A DNA stretch of 64,000 nt from NCBI GenBank assembly GCA_008923315.1, contig WBSF01000007.1:186001-250000 (forward strand). The letters run 5' to 3'. A program made the translations under genes and the position numbers. This document shows, piece after piece, positions 33,934 through 43,962 of the stretch. Under the pieces are notes generated by a model that made no database searches, was not told the DNA's origin, and saw nothing but the letters and a program-made list of their open reading frames with translations. Each line of letters begins with the position of its first letter. The first letter of the stretch is position 1. The stretch is from Betaproteobacteria bacterium SCN1. Its GTDB lineage: Bacteria; Pseudomonadota; Gammaproteobacteria; Burkholderiales; Thiobacillaceae.

Positions 33934-35943
33934 TCACACCGTTTCGAGTACCGTCGTCGGCGGCTGACAGGCGCCGGCGCTACACACCCAGAGGGTCGGC
34001 ACGGGGGTTTCCGGTTTGTCGAGCACAGGCGGCAGATTCATGCCGTTTGGCACCGCCAACAGCATATCGCGCACACCAAGCCGCGACGCGAGCATTCTGC
34101 CGGCGGCCTCCAGCGCCGGCGCGGGGCCGCGCAGGACAATCACGCGAGGCGCACCGAGCCATTCGTCGAGTGCGGCCAGCAGGCCGGGATAGGCAACCGG
34201 TTGCTGGCCGATCTGCGCATGGAAATAGCGCAGGCAACGTTCGGCCGCATCGAGATAGCGCGTATCACCCAGTAAATGTCCCAGGCGCTGCAGGGCGAAC
34301 GCCGCCACACCGTTACCAGACGGCATCGCCTGGTCATAGCCCGGCTTCTGGCGGATGAGGAGGTGTTCGTGATCGTGGCTGGTGAAGAAGAAGCCGCCGG
34401 ATTCGACATCTTCGAACTGCGCCAGCAGGGCGTCGGCGATTGTTACCGCCCAGTCCAGATCGGTCGGACGATACGCCGCCTGCACCGACTCCAGCAGGGC
34501 ATCGAGCAGAAACGCATAGTCGTCGAGATAGGCGTTGAGACGTGCCTCGCCGTTTTTGTAACTCGCCCGCAGACGGTCGTCGCGCCACAACCGGGCGCGC
34601 AGGAAATCGAGCGCAGTCTGTGCTTCTGCCATCCACTCCGGCCGGTTCATGACTCGCCCCGCATGGGCGAGACCGGCGATCATCAGGGCATTCCAGCTCG
34701 TCAGCTGCTTGTCGTCGCAGCCTGGGCGCACACGGTTTTCGCGCGCGGCAAACAATTTGGCTCGGGCCGAAGCCAGGCGCGCGGCGGCACGCTCCGGCGA
34801 CACACCCAGATCGGCCGCGACTTCGGCGAGGGGTCGCGCAAGGATGGGGTTCCAGTGCGCGTTCTCGAAATTGGGTGGCGCATCGAAGCCATAAACGGGC
34901 GCGGCCACAGCGTACTCCTCATCGGTGAGCACCGCGCGCGCCTGGTCGGGCGTCCACACATAGAACTTGCCCTCCTCGCCTTCGGAATCCGCGTCGAGCG
35001 CGGAGAAAAATCCGCCGTCCGGGCCGCGCATTTCGCGCAGCAGCCAGGCGACGATGTCCTCCGCGGCCTCGCGGTAGCGCGTGTCGCCGGACATCGCCCA
35101 GGCGTCGGCGTAGAGCTGCAGCAGCGGCCCGTTGTCGTAGAGCATCTTTTCGAAATGCGGGATCGCCCAGCGCTCGTCCACCGAATAGCGGCAGAATCCG
35201 CCACCGAGCTGGTCGCGCACGCCGCCGGAAGCCATCTTCGTCAGCGTGTACAAGCCCAGCTCCCGCGCCCGGTCATCGCCAAGCCGGGCGCGTCGCAACA
35301 GGAAAAAAAGCTCGCCCGGACGCGGAAACTTGGGTGGTTTCGAAAAACCGCCCCACACCGGATCGAATGCGGTGTCGAGATCGCGCATCGCTTCGGCGAA
35401 GGGCTTGTCGCTCAGGGCGCCCTGCCCCGCGGGCGCGGGCGATTGCCGGTCCAGCGCCGCGCGCACGGCTTCGTTCTGCGCCAGCACTTCGTCGCGCCGG
35501 GCGTGCCAGGCCTGCGCAACGTTTTCCATCAGATCGACGAACCCAGGCAGCCGGTAACGCGGCGTCTTCGGAAAATAGGTGCCGGCAAAGAAAGGCGTCT
35601 GATCGGGGGCGAGGAACACGGTCAGCGGCCAGCCGCCGCCGCGCTGCGCCAGCAACTGGTGCGCAGTCTGGTAGATCTGGTCGAGGTCGGGGCGCTCTTC
35701 GCGGTCGACCTTGATGTTGACGAACAGCCGGTTCATCACGGCCGCGACCTCGGCGTCCTCGAAGCATTCGTGCGCCATGACGTGGCACCAGTGGCAGGCT
35801 GAATAGCCGATCGACAACAGGATGGGCTTGTCTTCCTGCTGGGCGAGCGCCAGTGCCTCGGGCCCCCACGGATACCAGTCGACCGGATTGTCGGCGTGCT
35901 GCAGGAGGTAGGGGCTGGTTTCGCGGGCGAGTCGGTTGGACAT
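33934..35943 (-). CDS. YyaL/DUF255 thioredoxin-domain protein
   Basis: This 669-residue cytoplasmic protein has an N-terminal thioredoxin-like DUF255 domain with [20 protein letters not shown] (CHWC redox motif) and [13 protein letters not shown]. An (alpha/alpha)6-barrel region like N-acylglucosamine 2-epimerases follows (about residues 200-620: [40 protein letters not shown]). Homologues include bacterial YyaL and mammalian SPATA20; their function is not settled. It is divergent from the ankyrin gene across an 81-base spacer with a 27-bp near-palindrome. Confidence 0.88.
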   Translation of the reverse strand: MSNRLARETSPYLLQHADNPVDWYPWGPEALALAQQEDKPILLSIGYSACHWCHVMAHECFEDAEVAAVMNRLFVNIKVDREERPDLDQIYQTAHQLLAQRGGGWPLTVFLAPDQTPFFAGTYFPKTPRYRLPGFVDLMENVAQAWHARRDEVLAQNEAVRAALDRQSPAPAGQGALSDKPFAEAMRDLDTAFDPVWGGFSKPPKFPRPGELFFLLRRARLGDDRARELGLYTLTKMASGGVRDQLGGGFCRYSVDERWAIPHFEKMLYDNGPLLQLYADAWAMSGDTRYREAAEDIVAWLLREMRGPDGGFFSALDADSEGEEGKFYVWTPDQARAVLTDEEYAVAAPVYGFDAPPNFENAHWNPILARPLAEVAADLGVSPERAAARLASARAKLFAARENRVRPGCDDKQLTSWNALMIAGLAHAGRVMNRPEWMAEAQTALDFLRARLWRDDRLRASYKNGEARLNAYLDDYAFLLDALLESVQAAYRPTDLDWAVTIADALLAQFEDVESGGFFFTSHDHEHLLIRQKPGYDQAMPSGNGVAAFALQRLGHLLGDTRYLDAAERCLRYFHAQIGQQPVAYPGLLAALDEWLGAPRVIVLRGPAPALEAAGRMLASRLGVRDMLLAVPNGMNLPPVLDKPETPVPTLWVCSAGACQPPTTVLETV

Positions 35944-35958
35944 GGCGGCCGGGGCAAT

Positions 35959-35985
35959 AATTGTTGATCGAATCGGTCAACAATT
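35959..35985. promoter_or_regulatory. 27-bp near-perfect palindrome, candidate operator
   Basis: AATTGTTGATCGA, a single A, then TCGGTCAACAATT: 12 of 13 arm positions are complementary. It lies in the middle of the 81-base divergent spacer between the YyaL-like and ankyrin genes, 15 bases from one start codon and 39 from the other. This is where a dimeric repressor could control both genes. The TTGTTGAnC half-site recalls some GntR or LacI-type operators, but no regulator gene is adjacent. Confidence 0.6.
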
Positions 35986-36024
35986 GTACGCTGATCGTCA
36001 TATACGCTTCACCAGGAGAATCCC

Positions 36025-36603
36025 ATGTCCCAGGAATGGTTTGACGCCGCCCGCGCGGGCAACGCCGCCGCGCTCAAGTCGCAGCTCGATGCCGGCGCCG
36101 ACCACGCCGCTGCCGACGAAGCCGGCGAAACCGCATTGATGCTGGCTGCGCATCACGGGCATCTGGCCGCCGTGCTGACCCTGATTGCCGCCGGCGCGGA
36201 CGTCAACGCCGCCTCGCCGCAAGGCTGGACCGCCGTCGCCAAAGCCGCCTACAACGGCGAAACCGAACGCGGCTACGTCGAGGTCGTCGAGGCTCTGCAC
36301 AAGGCCGGCGCCAACCTCGACGCACGCATCTTCTTCGGCATCACCCCGCTGATGCTGGCGGCCGGCGGCGGCGACGCCACGGTGGTGGAATGGCTGATCA
36401 ACAACGGCGCCGACGTACTTGCCGCCAACGAAGGCGGCCGCACCGCCCGCATGATGGCGAACGACCGCTTCTATGTGGACGTGATCAACCTGCTGACGGA
36501 AGCCGAACGCCAGCTCGGCGTGACGGAAGAGGGCACCTGCTCATCGACCAAGAGCGTGGTGAAGCCGCAGGTGGTCAACCTGATGAAACCCACGTCGCAC
36601 TGA
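36025..36603 (+). CDS. Ankyrin-repeat protein
   Basis: This 192-residue cytoplasmic protein has no signal peptide. It has about four ankyrin repeats, for example ETALMLAAHHGHLAAVLTLI, AAGADVNAASPQGWTAVAKA, ITPLMLAAGGGDATVVEWLI and NNGADVLAANEGGRTARMMA. The C-terminal tail GVTEEGTCSSTKSVVKPQVV is not repetitive. It should mediate protein binding; the partner is unknown. AGGAG lies eight bases before the ATG. The gene is convergent with parA (15-base gap). Confidence 0.88.
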   Translation: MSQEWFDAARAGNAAALKSQLDAGADHAAADEAGETALMLAAHHGHLAAVLTLIAAGADVNAASPQGWTAVAKAAYNGETERGYVEVVEALHKAGANLDARIFFGITPLMLAAGGGDATVVEWLINNGADVLAANEGGRTARMMANDRFYVDVINLLTEAERQLGVTEEGTCSSTKSVVKPQVVNLMKPTSH

Positions 36604-36618
36604 CGCCGGTTCGCCGAC

Positions 36619-37224
36619 TCAGTTTTCCAGCCAGGCGGTCAGCCCCGCCCACTGTTCGATATCGCGCTCGGCGATGTGGTGCGGCAGGTCGAACAGGCTC
36701 TTGCCCTCGAACGCGGCGTTGACGTAGTTCTGCGTGTTGCGCAGGTAAGCCAGCACCGGCAGGTCCTGCCGGGCCATGAACTGTTCCAGCGTGACGCCGG
36801 CGCGGGTGCGCGGATCGACCCGCATGCCGACCACGCCGACGAAGGCATGGCCCTTGCGCACCGCCTTTTCGGCGTGCAGTGCGGCCAGAAAATCCTGGCT
36901 GGCGCGGATATCGAACAGTGAAGGCGCGATCGGCACGGCCACCTTGTGCGCAAGCTTCAAGGCGCGCTCCAGGCTCTTGCCGTGCAGACCGGCCGGCGAA
37001 TCGATCACCAGCCAGTCGGTCTCGCCCTTTTGTTCTTCCCGCAGCAATTCGATGTCGGGCAAGGCCATGTCGCGCGCAGCCAGCCAGTGCGTGGCCGATT
37101 TCTGGCGGTCCAGATCGAGCATCGCCACGCGCTGGCCCTGCGACGCCAGCCAGCCCGCCAGGTTGATCGACAGCGTGGTCTTGCCGCTGCCGCCCTTGGG
37201 GTTGGCCACCAGGATCACGCGCAT
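36619..37224 (-). CDS. ParA-family ATPase (orphan)
   Basis: This 201-residue MinD/ParA-type ATPase has the deviant Walker A NPKGGSGKTTLSINLAG with the signature lysine, MLDLDRQKSATHW, and WLVIDSPAGL as Walker B. It is short, without the N-terminal DNA-binding extension, so it resembles orphan ParAs that position chromosomally encoded cargo (carboxysomes, chemotaxis clusters) rather than plasmid ParA. No ParB, McdB or cargo gene is adjacent. Start and size are normal for type Ib ParA. Confidence 0.88.
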   Translation of the reverse strand: MRVILVANPKGGSGKTTLSINLAGWLASQGQRVAMLDLDRQKSATHWLAARDMALPDIELLREEQKGETDWLVIDSPAGLHGKSLERALKLAHKVAVPIAPSLFDIRASQDFLAALHAEKAVRKGHAFVGVVGMRVDPRTRAGVTLEQFMARQDLPVLAYLRNTQNYVNAAFEGKSLFDLPHHIAERDIEQWAGLTAWLEN

Positions 37225-37237
37225 GTCCGCTCCTTCC

Positions 37238-40018
37238 TTACAGTGCCTCGACGCTGTAGACCACGCCGAGCGTGTGCGTCGCGCCCGGCGCGACGGTCAC
37301 GACGTTGTCCATCGCGTTGCCGGATTCGACGCAGACCATGTTGCGCCAGCCCTCGCCGGAGCTGCCGCGGCCCATGTCGCCCATTTTCTCGGCCTTGTCC
37401 GTCCACGGTGTCCACACCACGGTGGACTGCGAACCGGTCTTGGCCACGCGGATGCGGCGGCCGAGCGCGGGATCGACGATCACGCAGTCGGCCGCGGTGT
37501 TGACGTACACGCGGTCGACTTCGCCCGCAAAGCCGATCGCACCCTTCTGCTTCTTGCGGGCAAAATTCTCGACCTTGTCGTGGAAGGCGCAGCCGTCCAG
37601 TCCCTCGACGCTGACAGAACTGATGTCGCTGATGTGGAAATAGGTATGCAGCGCCTCGCCGATGACGAAGGGCACGTCGCCGGTATTGACGGTGGTCAAC
37701 TGCACTTCCAGCTTCTCGCCGACGATGAGCGTCAGGGTCAGCATGCAGGCATGCGGCCACTGCGCGCGGGTCTGCGCGTTGGCCTCGAACTGCAGCGTAA
37801 GCTCGGTGCGAAAACCGCTGCGCTTCTTGCTGCCGACGACCTGCCAGGCCACGGTGCGCGCGAAGCCGTGCGCCGGGAACCCCGCTTCCTTCTCGTGCGG
37901 GCCGAACCACGGCCAGCACACGGGCACGCCGCCGCGGATGGACTTGCCGGCCGCGAACTTGGCCGCGTCGGACACCCACACCACCGGCTCGCGTTGCGAC
38001 TTGGGCCGGTAGCTGACCAAGTGGGCACCCTGCAGGCACACGGTCGCACGGCCGCCGTGGTTGTCGATGTCGGCATACTGCAGGCCGCCGGCCCCCGTAC
38101 GGAAACTCAACTGACCGGGAATCGCGAAATGCGCCAGCGGATCGGCATGTTCCTGCGCAGCTGTGGGATGCTCGACCTGACTGACGTCGCGCACGGCCCC
38201 GAAGGCGGCCGAGGTCGTCATCGCAGCGTAGGCGCGCAGCGCGGCGGAGACCTTGCGCTCGCGCGGCGCGGCAGGCTTCCAGGCCGCTGCACCCTTGGCA
38301 TCCATCGCGGTGCGACGACGGGCGAGTTCGGCCTCGGACAGCCGCACGTTGATCGTGCGTCCGGGAATGTCGATGTCGATGGTGTCGCCCTCTTCCACCA
38401 GGCCGATGGTGCCACCTTCGGCCGCTTCCGGCGAAGCGTGGCCGATGGACAGGCCGCTGGTGCCGCCGGAGAAGCGGCCGTCGGTGACCAGCGCACAGGC
38501 CTTGCCCAGCCCTTTCGATTTCAGATACGAGGTCGGGTAGAGCATTTCCTGCATGCCCGGTCCGCCGCGCGGACCCTCGTAACGGATTACCACCACGTCG
38601 CCGGCCTGGATGCGGTCGCCGAGAATGGCGTCCACCGCCGCGTCCTGCGACTCGAACACGCGCGCGGGACCGGAAAACTTGAGGATGTGCGCGTCGACGC
38701 CGGCCGTCTTCACGATGCAGCCGTCTTCGGCGAGATTGCCGTAGAGCACGGCGAGGCCGCCGTCCTTCGAATAGGCATGTCCGATGTCGCGGATGCAGCC
38801 GCCCGCACGGTCGTCGTCCAGTTTCGGGAAGCGGCGGTTCTGCGAAAACGCGACCTGGGTCGGTACGCCGCCGGGCGCGGCGCGATAGTAATCCTTCACG
38901 TCGCGGCTGTCGGTACGGCGGATGTCGTAGCTGTCGATCTGTTCGCCCAGACTTTTGCACAGCACGGTCGGCACGTCGCGATGCAGCAGGCCGCCACGTT
39001 CCAGCTCACCGAGAATCGCCATCACGCCACCGGCGCGGTGCACGTCTTCCATGTGATAGGTCTGGATCGACGGCGCAACCTTGGACAGATGCGGTACTCG
39101 CCGCGACATGCGGTCGATGTCCTTCATCGTGAAGTCGACGCCGGCCTCGTGCGCGGCGGCCAGCAGATGCAGCACGGTATTGGTCGAGCCACCCATGGCG
39201 ATGTCGAGCGCGATGGCGTTTTCGAAGGCGTCGAAGCTGGCGATGGCGCGCGGCAGAACCGAGTAGTCGTCTGCTTCGTAATAACGGCGCGTGTTCTTCA
39301 CGATCAGGCGCGCGGCGGCGCGGAACAACTTCTCGCGGTCGGCGTGCGTCGCCAGCATCGAGCCGTTGCCCGGCAGGCTCAGGCCCAGCGCCTCGGTCAG
39401 ACAGTTCATCGAGTTGGCGGTGAACATGCCGGAGCAGGAGCCGCAGGTCGGGCAGGCCGAGCGCTCGAGCTGATTGACCTTGTCGTCCGACACCTTGCTG
39501 TCGGCAGCCGACACCATGGCGTCGACCAGATCGAGCTTGATCGTCTGCTTGTCCCACACGACCTTGCCGGCTTCCATCGGGCCGCCGGAGACGAACACGG
39601 TCGGGATGTTCAGCCGCAGCGCGGCGTTCAGCATGCCGGGGGTGATCTTGTCGCAGTTGGAGATGCACACCAGCGCGTCGGCACAGTGGGCGTTGACCAT
39701 GTATTCCACGCTGTCCGCGATGAGATCGCGGCTGGGCAGCGAATACAGCATGCCGTCGTGACCCATGGCGATGCCGTCGTCCACCGCGATGGTGTTGAAT
39801 TCCTTGGCGACCCCCCCCATGGCCTCGATCTCGCGCGCAACCAGCTGGCCCATGTCCTTGAGGTGTACGTGCCCGGGCACGAACTGGGTGAACGAGTTGG
39901 CGATGGCGATGATGGGCTTTGAAAAATCGCCGTCTTTCATGCCGGTGGCGCGCCAGAGGGCGCGGGCACCGGCCATGTTGCGGCCACGGGTGGTGGTCCA
40001 GGAACGGTAGGCAGGCAT
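37238..40018 (-). CDS. ilvD: Fused dihydroxy-acid dehydratase (IlvD) and D-hexose-6-phosphate mutarotase-like domain
   Basis: A single 926-residue frame. Residues 1-616 are a full IlvD, which makes 2-keto acids for valine and isoleucine with an Fe-S cluster: [68 protein letters not shown], ending [14 protein letters not shown] where normal IlvD ends. A linker of about 15 residues leads to a YeaD-like aldose-1-epimerase domain (about 632-926): [20 protein letters not shown], the catalytic-type histidine in [10 protein letters not shown] and glutamate in MVCVESGN. Both halves look intact. Fusion of these two enzymes is unusual. Translation starts at 40018 facing lgt. Confidence 0.9.
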   Translation of the reverse strand: MPAYRSWTTTRGRNMAGARALWRATGMKDGDFSKPIIAIANSFTQFVPGHVHLKDMGQLVAREIEAMGGVAKEFNTIAVDDGIAMGHDGMLYSLPSRDLIADSVEYMVNAHCADALVCISNCDKITPGMLNAALRLNIPTVFVSGGPMEAGKVVWDKQTIKLDLVDAMVSAADSKVSDDKVNQLERSACPTCGSCSGMFTANSMNCLTEALGLSLPGNGSMLATHADREKLFRAAARLIVKNTRRYYEADDYSVLPRAIASFDAFENAIALDIAMGGSTNTVLHLLAAAHEAGVDFTMKDIDRMSRRVPHLSKVAPSIQTYHMEDVHRAGGVMAILGELERGGLLHRDVPTVLCKSLGEQIDSYDIRRTDSRDVKDYYRAAPGGVPTQVAFSQNRRFPKLDDDRAGGCIRDIGHAYSKDGGLAVLYGNLAEDGCIVKTAGVDAHILKFSGPARVFESQDAAVDAILGDRIQAGDVVVIRYEGPRGGPGMQEMLYPTSYLKSKGLGKACALVTDGRFSGGTSGLSIGHASPEAAEGGTIGLVEEGDTIDIDIPGRTINVRLSEAELARRRTAMDAKGAAAWKPAAPRERKVSAALRAYAAMTTSAAFGAVRDVSQVEHPTAAQEHADPLAHFAIPGQLSFRTGAGGLQYADIDNHGGRATVCLQGAHLVSYRPKSQREPVVWVSDAAKFAAGKSIRGGVPVCWPWFGPHEKEAGFPAHGFARTVAWQVVGSKKRSGFRTELTLQFEANAQTRAQWPHACMLTLTLIVGEKLEVQLTTVNTGDVPFVIGEALHTYFHISDISSVSVEGLDGCAFHDKVENFARKKQKGAIGFAGEVDRVYVNTAADCVIVDPALGRRIRVAKTGSQSTVVWTPWTDKAEKMGDMGRGSSGEGWRNMVCVESGNAMDNVVTVAPGATHTLGVVYSVEAL

Positions 40019-40037
40019 GGCAGGTCACTCACACATC

Positions 40038-40043
40038 TATAAT
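40038..40043 (+). promoter_or_regulatory. Predicted -10 element for lgt
   Basis: A perfect TATAAT lies 42 bases before the lgt ATG, in the 67-base divergent spacer to ilvD. The matching -35 position falls in the ilvD start region and is weak. Confidence 0.4.
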
Positions 40044-40085
40044 CAGCCGGGCATTTTACTCGCCCCGCTCCCGCCCGGTCACCTC

Positions 40086-40889
40086 ATGCTCGTCCATCCG
40101 CAATTCGATCCCGTCGCCCTGCAGCTCGGCCCCGTCGCCGTCCACTGGTACGGCCTCATGTATCTCGTCGCCTTCGTGCAGGTGATCCTGCTCGGCCGCT
40201 GGTGCATCGCCCACCGCCCCTGGTCCGCCTGGACGCCCAGGATGCTCGACGACGTGCTGTTCTACGGCGTGCTCGGCGTCATCCTGGGCGGGCGGCTCGG
40301 CTACGTGCTGTTCTACAAACCCGCGGAATATCTGGCGAATCCGCTCGACATCCTGAAAGTATGGGAAGGCGGCATGAGCTTCCACGGCGGCTTTCTCGGC
40401 GTGCTCGTCGCCATGATGCTGTTCGCGCACAGCCGCAAACTGCGCTGGCTCGCCATCACCGACTTCATCGCCCCGCTTGTGCCGCTGGGACTGGCCGCCG
40501 GACGGCTCGGCAACTTCATCAACGGCGAACTGTGGGGCCGCCCTGCCGACCCCACCCTGCCCTGGGCCATAATCTTTCCGCAGGCGCACGACGGCATCGC
40601 GCGCCATCCCTCGCAGCTCTACCAGTTCGCCGGCGAAGGCCTGCTGCTGTTCGTCATCCTGTGGCTGTATTCCAGGAAACCGCGCCCTGTCGGCGCCGTC
40701 TCCGGCGTCTTCCTCATCGGCTACGGCAGCCTGCGTTTCCTCGCCGAATTCGCGCGCGAGCCCGACGCTTTCCTCGGCCTGCTGGATCTGGGCCTGTCGA
40801 TGGGCCAGTGGCTGTCGCTGCCCATGATCGTCGCCGGCCTCCTTATGCTGCGCTGGGCCGTACGCCGGCCGTACGCCGCCCGGCCATGA
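40086..40889 (+). CDS. lgt: Prolipoprotein diacylglyceryl transferase
   Basis: This 267-residue inner-membrane enzyme adds diacylglycerol to the lipobox cysteine of prolipoproteins. It has about seven helices and the family signature [20 protein letters not shown], preceded by [20 protein letters not shown] and followed by [20 protein letters not shown]. The ATG at 40086 matches the usual N-terminus [20 protein letters not shown]. The TGA overlaps the VanZ-like ATG (ATGA). Confidence 0.95.
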   Translation: MLVHPQFDPVALQLGPVAVHWYGLMYLVAFVQVILLGRWCIAHRPWSAWTPRMLDDVLFYGVLGVILGGRLGYVLFYKPAEYLANPLDILKVWEGGMSFHGGFLGVLVAMMLFAHSRKLRWLAITDFIAPLVPLGLAAGRLGNFINGELWGRPADPTLPWAIIFPQAHDGIARHPSQLYQFAGEGLLLFVILWLYSRKPRPVGAVSGVFLIGYGSLRFLAEFAREPDAFLGLLDLGLSMGQWLSLPMIVAGLLMLRWAVRRPYAARP

Positions 40890-41251
40890 TCCGGCGCATC
40901 TGGATGCTCATCGGCTGGCTGGGCGTCGTGCTCGCGCTGGTCTTTTCGCTCGGCCCGCCCGCACTGCCTGAAAACAGCGGCCACACCGACAAATTCGTAC
41001 ATCTGGCCGGATATGGCCTGTTGATGTTCTGGTGGGCCCAGCTCATCGTTCGCCGCCGGTGGCGGCTTGCACTCTGGGTCGTGCTTTTCGGATTGGCTCT
41101 GGAAGGCTTGCAGGGCCTCGTTCCCAACCGTCTACCCGATGCCGGCGATGCGCTCGCCAACGCCACCGGCGTCCTGCTCGGCTGGCTTGCCGCTCGTCTG
41201 CTGCCCAATCTGCCGGCAGCGCTTCCCGGCACACTGGGCTTGAGGCTATAA
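40886..41251 (+). CDS. VanZ-like family membrane protein
   Basis: This 121-residue protein has four hydrophobic segments and VanZ-like signatures: [20 protein letters not shown] near the N-terminus and [20 protein letters not shown] in the second half. VanZ-like proteins are small inner-membrane proteins, mostly without known function outside teicoplanin resistance; here context (coupled to lgt) suggests a housekeeping envelope gene. Its TAA overlaps the -10 element of the following tRNA gene. Confidence 0.85.
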   Translation: MIRRIWMLIGWLGVVLALVFSLGPPALPENSGHTDKFVHLAGYGLLMFWWAQLIVRRRWRLALWVVLFGLALEGLQGLVPNRLPDAGDALANATGVLLGWLAARLLPNLPAALPGTLGLRL

Positions 41252-41252
41252 T
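41247..41252 (+). promoter_or_regulatory. Predicted -10 element for tRNA-Ala
   Basis: A perfect TATAAT overlaps the stop codon of the VanZ-like gene and lies 12 bases before the tRNA 5' end. A weak -35 (TTCCCG, 41223-41228) is 18 bases upstream. Confidence 0.5.
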
Positions 41253-41264
41253 CCCGGCGCACGT

Positions 41265-41340
<76 letters not shown>

Positions 41341-41690
41341 CATAACAAATCATGGCTTGGGCTCCCAGACCAAAGCCACAGCAATCGTACCTGGCACAAC
41401 AATAGTCCGTGCGGTTGTGATCAAATAAAACCGACAATCCCGACCCATCGGGAAACAGTGGGTATCCCCCTCTCTTGCGGAATCCTTGTAAATTGGGCTT
41501 TTGAACCCGCCTGAGGCACGCTTGTGCCGTGAATTTGGGCGTAGGCAATGGGGTAGGCAAGTGCATACACAATCGAGAAGGTGCTTATTCAGGCCGAATT
41601 CCCACTTTTTTTCAGTAGAACTCGCAACGACAACCGAGCGTTCAATCCCGGTGCAACTGTCGACGAATCACCGTAACGCAGGATTTCGTC
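41341..41690. other. Gene-free spacer between tRNA-Ala and the polysaccharide cluster, with GTAGGCAA direct repeats
   Basis: No convincing gene is seen in these 350 bases. Two direct repeats GTAGGCAA (41541-41548 and 41553-41560) sit four bases apart. Composition changes toward AT from about 41340. The position just after a tRNA 3' end and the short repeats fit an old integration junction, but no integrase gene or second copy of the tRNA end was found in the window. The promoter of the polysaccharide operon should lie here; none could be fixed. Confidence 0.4.
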
Positions 41691-42641
41691 GTGCTTGCTT
41701 CCAGCGGGAAAACGCATGGCAATGAAACACGCCAGTGGCAGGCCCCTGCCCCCCACATTGCGGGCACCGGCTTGATGCGTTATCTGGACCAGGACGGCAC
41801 CCCTGTCACCGTATATCGTGCGGGCAGGCAGCGTAGTGGCTTGATATCGAGCCTACAACAGGCGGGCGAGGATATTGCCGCGTCCCGCCATGTCATTGTC
41901 CGGCTGTTCTGGCGCGATTTCATCGCCCAGTTCCGTCAAAAGATATTGGGGTATTTCTGGGCTTTGCTCAGCCCACTCCTGGGTATCGTCAGTTTTCTGT
42001 TTCTCTTTTTCATCGGTGTTCTCAAGCCCGGCGAAGGGGAAATCCCCTACACGCTCTACGTCCTGATGGGCAGCACGATCTGGGGATGTCTGCCCGGCGC
42101 AATGGGTGCAGTAAGCGGCGGCCTTCAGGCTCAGGCCGACCTGATCATGCGTACCCGCATTCCCAAACTGGCACTTGCCGTCAGTTCACTCGCCAACCTG
42201 CTGTACAGCATTCTGATCAGCATGGTCACGATGGCAATTGTTTTTCTGGTTATGGGCGTGACACCATCCTGGTGGTTTCTGGCTTACCCGTTGCTGGTAT
42301 TGCCGATGGTATTGCTCGGCACCGCCATCGGATTGATCCTATCGGTTCTGGGGCCCATAGCCCGGGATCTTGTTCCCATGGCGACCCAGGCTCTCGCACT
42401 GGCCATGTATGTCACGCCGGTGATCTACGTGCAATCCACCATCCAAAATCCTTTCGTCAAAACCTTGATCGAATGGAATCCACTCACCTATCTGGTCGAC
42501 CTCCCCCGATCGCTGATCTGCCTTGGCCACGCCGACAATGCGGATATCTTCCTCTGGGTTGCCATCGGTACGCTCATGCTGGTCGCCATAGGCTTGCGGA
42601 TTTTCTACCTGCTTGAAAGCCTTGTCGCGGAGCGACTGTAA
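41691..42641 (+). CDS. ABC-2 type polysaccharide export permease (Wzm/KpsM-like)
   Basis: This is an inner-membrane permease of about 316 residues with six hydrophobic helices. LFWRDFIAQFRQKILGYFWA before the first helix and EWNPLTYLVDLPRSLI near the C-terminus are typical of O-antigen or teichoic-acid exporters. With the next gene it moves an undecaprenyl-linked glycan to the periplasm. A GTG at 41691 has AGGA seven bases upstream; an ATG at 41775 would give a 288-residue protein without a clear ribosome site. TAATG couples it to the ATPase gene. Confidence 0.88.
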   Translation: MLASSGKTHGNETRQWQAPAPHIAGTGLMRYLDQDGTPVTVYRAGRQRSGLISSLQQAGEDIAASRHVIVRLFWRDFIAQFRQKILGYFWALLSPLLGIVSFLFLFFIGVLKPGEGEIPYTLYVLMGSTIWGCLPGAMGAVSGGLQAQADLIMRTRIPKLALAVSSLANLLYSILISMVTMAIVFLVMGVTPSWWFLAYPLLVLPMVLLGTAIGLILSVLGPIARDLVPMATQALALAMYVTPVIYVQSTIQNPFVKTLIEWNPLTYLVDLPRSLICLGHADNADIFLWVAIGTLMLVAIGLRIFYLLESLVAERL

Positions 42642-43960
42642 TGTCAAAACCGAGCGTCATTGTTGATGGCGTCAGCAAGAAATTTGGCCTGTCCTTGAAA
42701 AACGCTCTCAAGTACGGCCTGATCGACAGCGGCCGCCGGCTGATCGGGCTCAGCAATTCACAGCAGCTTCGTATGGGGGAATTCTGGGCACTACATGACG
42801 TCAGCTTTTCACTGGAGCCCGGGGATGCATTGGGCATCATGGGTGTCAACGGATCGGGCAAAACGACACTGCTGAGAATCCTGAACGGGACATACGGTCC
42901 GGATAACGGAAACGTCATGCTCAGAGGGCGCGTCGGTGCCCTCATCGCGGCAGGCGCCGGTTTTTCCCCGATGTTGAGTGGCCGGGAGAACATCTACATC
43001 AGCGGGACCTTGCTTGGCATGACTCCCCGCGAAATCAAAAATCGATTCGACGAGATCGTAAGCTTCGCAGGACTGGAAGAATTCATCGACATGCCGGTCA
43101 GAAACTATTCCAGTGGCATGAGTGTCCGCCTAGGATTCGCCATCGCGGTGATCGGAACACCTGAAATTCTGCTGGTGGATGAAGTACTCGCAGTCGGAGA
43201 CATCAGCTTTCAGAAGAAGTGCTTCGAGCGGATTCTTGCTCTGAAGAATCAAGGCACTACCATCTTGCTGGTTTCGCATGCAATCGGAGCGATCTGGGCC
43301 GTCTGCGACAAGGGCTTGTTCCTGCATAAGGGTCGGCCGGCCTTCATGGGGGACATCGAAAGCGTCTGCAAGGCTTATGACGAGCAGAACAGCCGCAGCA
43401 GCCAGGCCGCAATGGCTAGGGAAAAGGCAACTGTATGCACGCGCCATTCTGAGGGACATGACTCCTGTCCTCCGGACGAGCTGTTGCCGGAAGAATACGG
43501 ACACGGAAGCGGCGGCACCGGCGACGTTCTATGCACCCGCATTCGCGTGCTGTCGGCAAGCACCGGCGAAGAAACGAAAGAGATCGAATTTGGCGAACCG
43601 TTCATCGTCGAATACCAATACGTCGTCCGCAACCGCATCCGCGACCCCATCTTCCGATCGAGTCTCGACGCGGTGCACTATAAATTCATCGTCTCGCTCG
43701 ACAGCTACGAGCAGGGTTGTACCTGGGACATGATTGAACCAGGCAATTACACGCTGCGGGTCAGAGTGGAAAACCAAGCCTTGCGGCCTGGTCTGTACAG
43801 CATCAATAACAGCGTGATATCCAAAGGCATCGGCGTGCATCTTTTTTACAGGCTGTCCGCGGCCTCGTTCGTCGTGCGACATCCACAAGACCGATTCCTC
43901 TACTCGAACGAACAGGCAGTCTGCTTCTTCCCTGCCAGCATGGACCTGACGAGAACCTGA
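42641..43960 (+). CDS. Polysaccharide ABC transporter ATPase with C-terminal substrate-binding domain (Wzt-like)
   Basis: This 439-residue protein has an ATPase domain (1-240) and a Wzt_C-like beta-sandwich (about 285-430). Walker A is GVNGSGKTT (68-76), the signature is YSSGMSVRLGFA, and Walker B is ILLVDEVLAVGD. The linker is rich in Ser/Gly (GHGSGGTGDVL). In systems of this kind the C-terminal domain recognises a chain-terminating modification on the finished polymer. That points to a capped glycan here and fits the methyltransferase genes downstream. It is coupled to the permease start by TAATG. Confidence 0.92.
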   Translation: MSKPSVIVDGVSKKFGLSLKNALKYGLIDSGRRLIGLSNSQQLRMGEFWALHDVSFSLEPGDALGIMGVNGSGKTTLLRILNGTYGPDNGNVMLRGRVGALIAAGAGFSPMLSGRENIYISGTLLGMTPREIKNRFDEIVSFAGLEEFIDMPVRNYSSGMSVRLGFAIAVIGTPEILLVDEVLAVGDISFQKKCFERILALKNQGTTILLVSHAIGAIWAVCDKGLFLHKGRPAFMGDIESVCKAYDEQNSRSSQAAMAREKATVCTRHSEGHDSCPPDELLPEEYGHGSGGTGDVLCTRIRVLSASTGEETKEIEFGEPFIVEYQYVVRNRIRDPIFRSSLDAVHYKFIVSLDSYEQGCTWDMIEPGNYTLRVRVENQALRPGLYSINNSVISKGIGVHLFYRLSAASFVVRHPQDRFLYSNEQAVCFFPASMDLTRT

Positions 43961-43962
43961 AA

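Noticed and set aside
36776-39922. A 1048-codon plus-strand frame opposite the IlvD-mutarotase gene
   Set aside because: It mirrors ilvD and yields a low-complexity Ala/Arg/His-rich protein without recognisable domains; ilvD has all its motifs.
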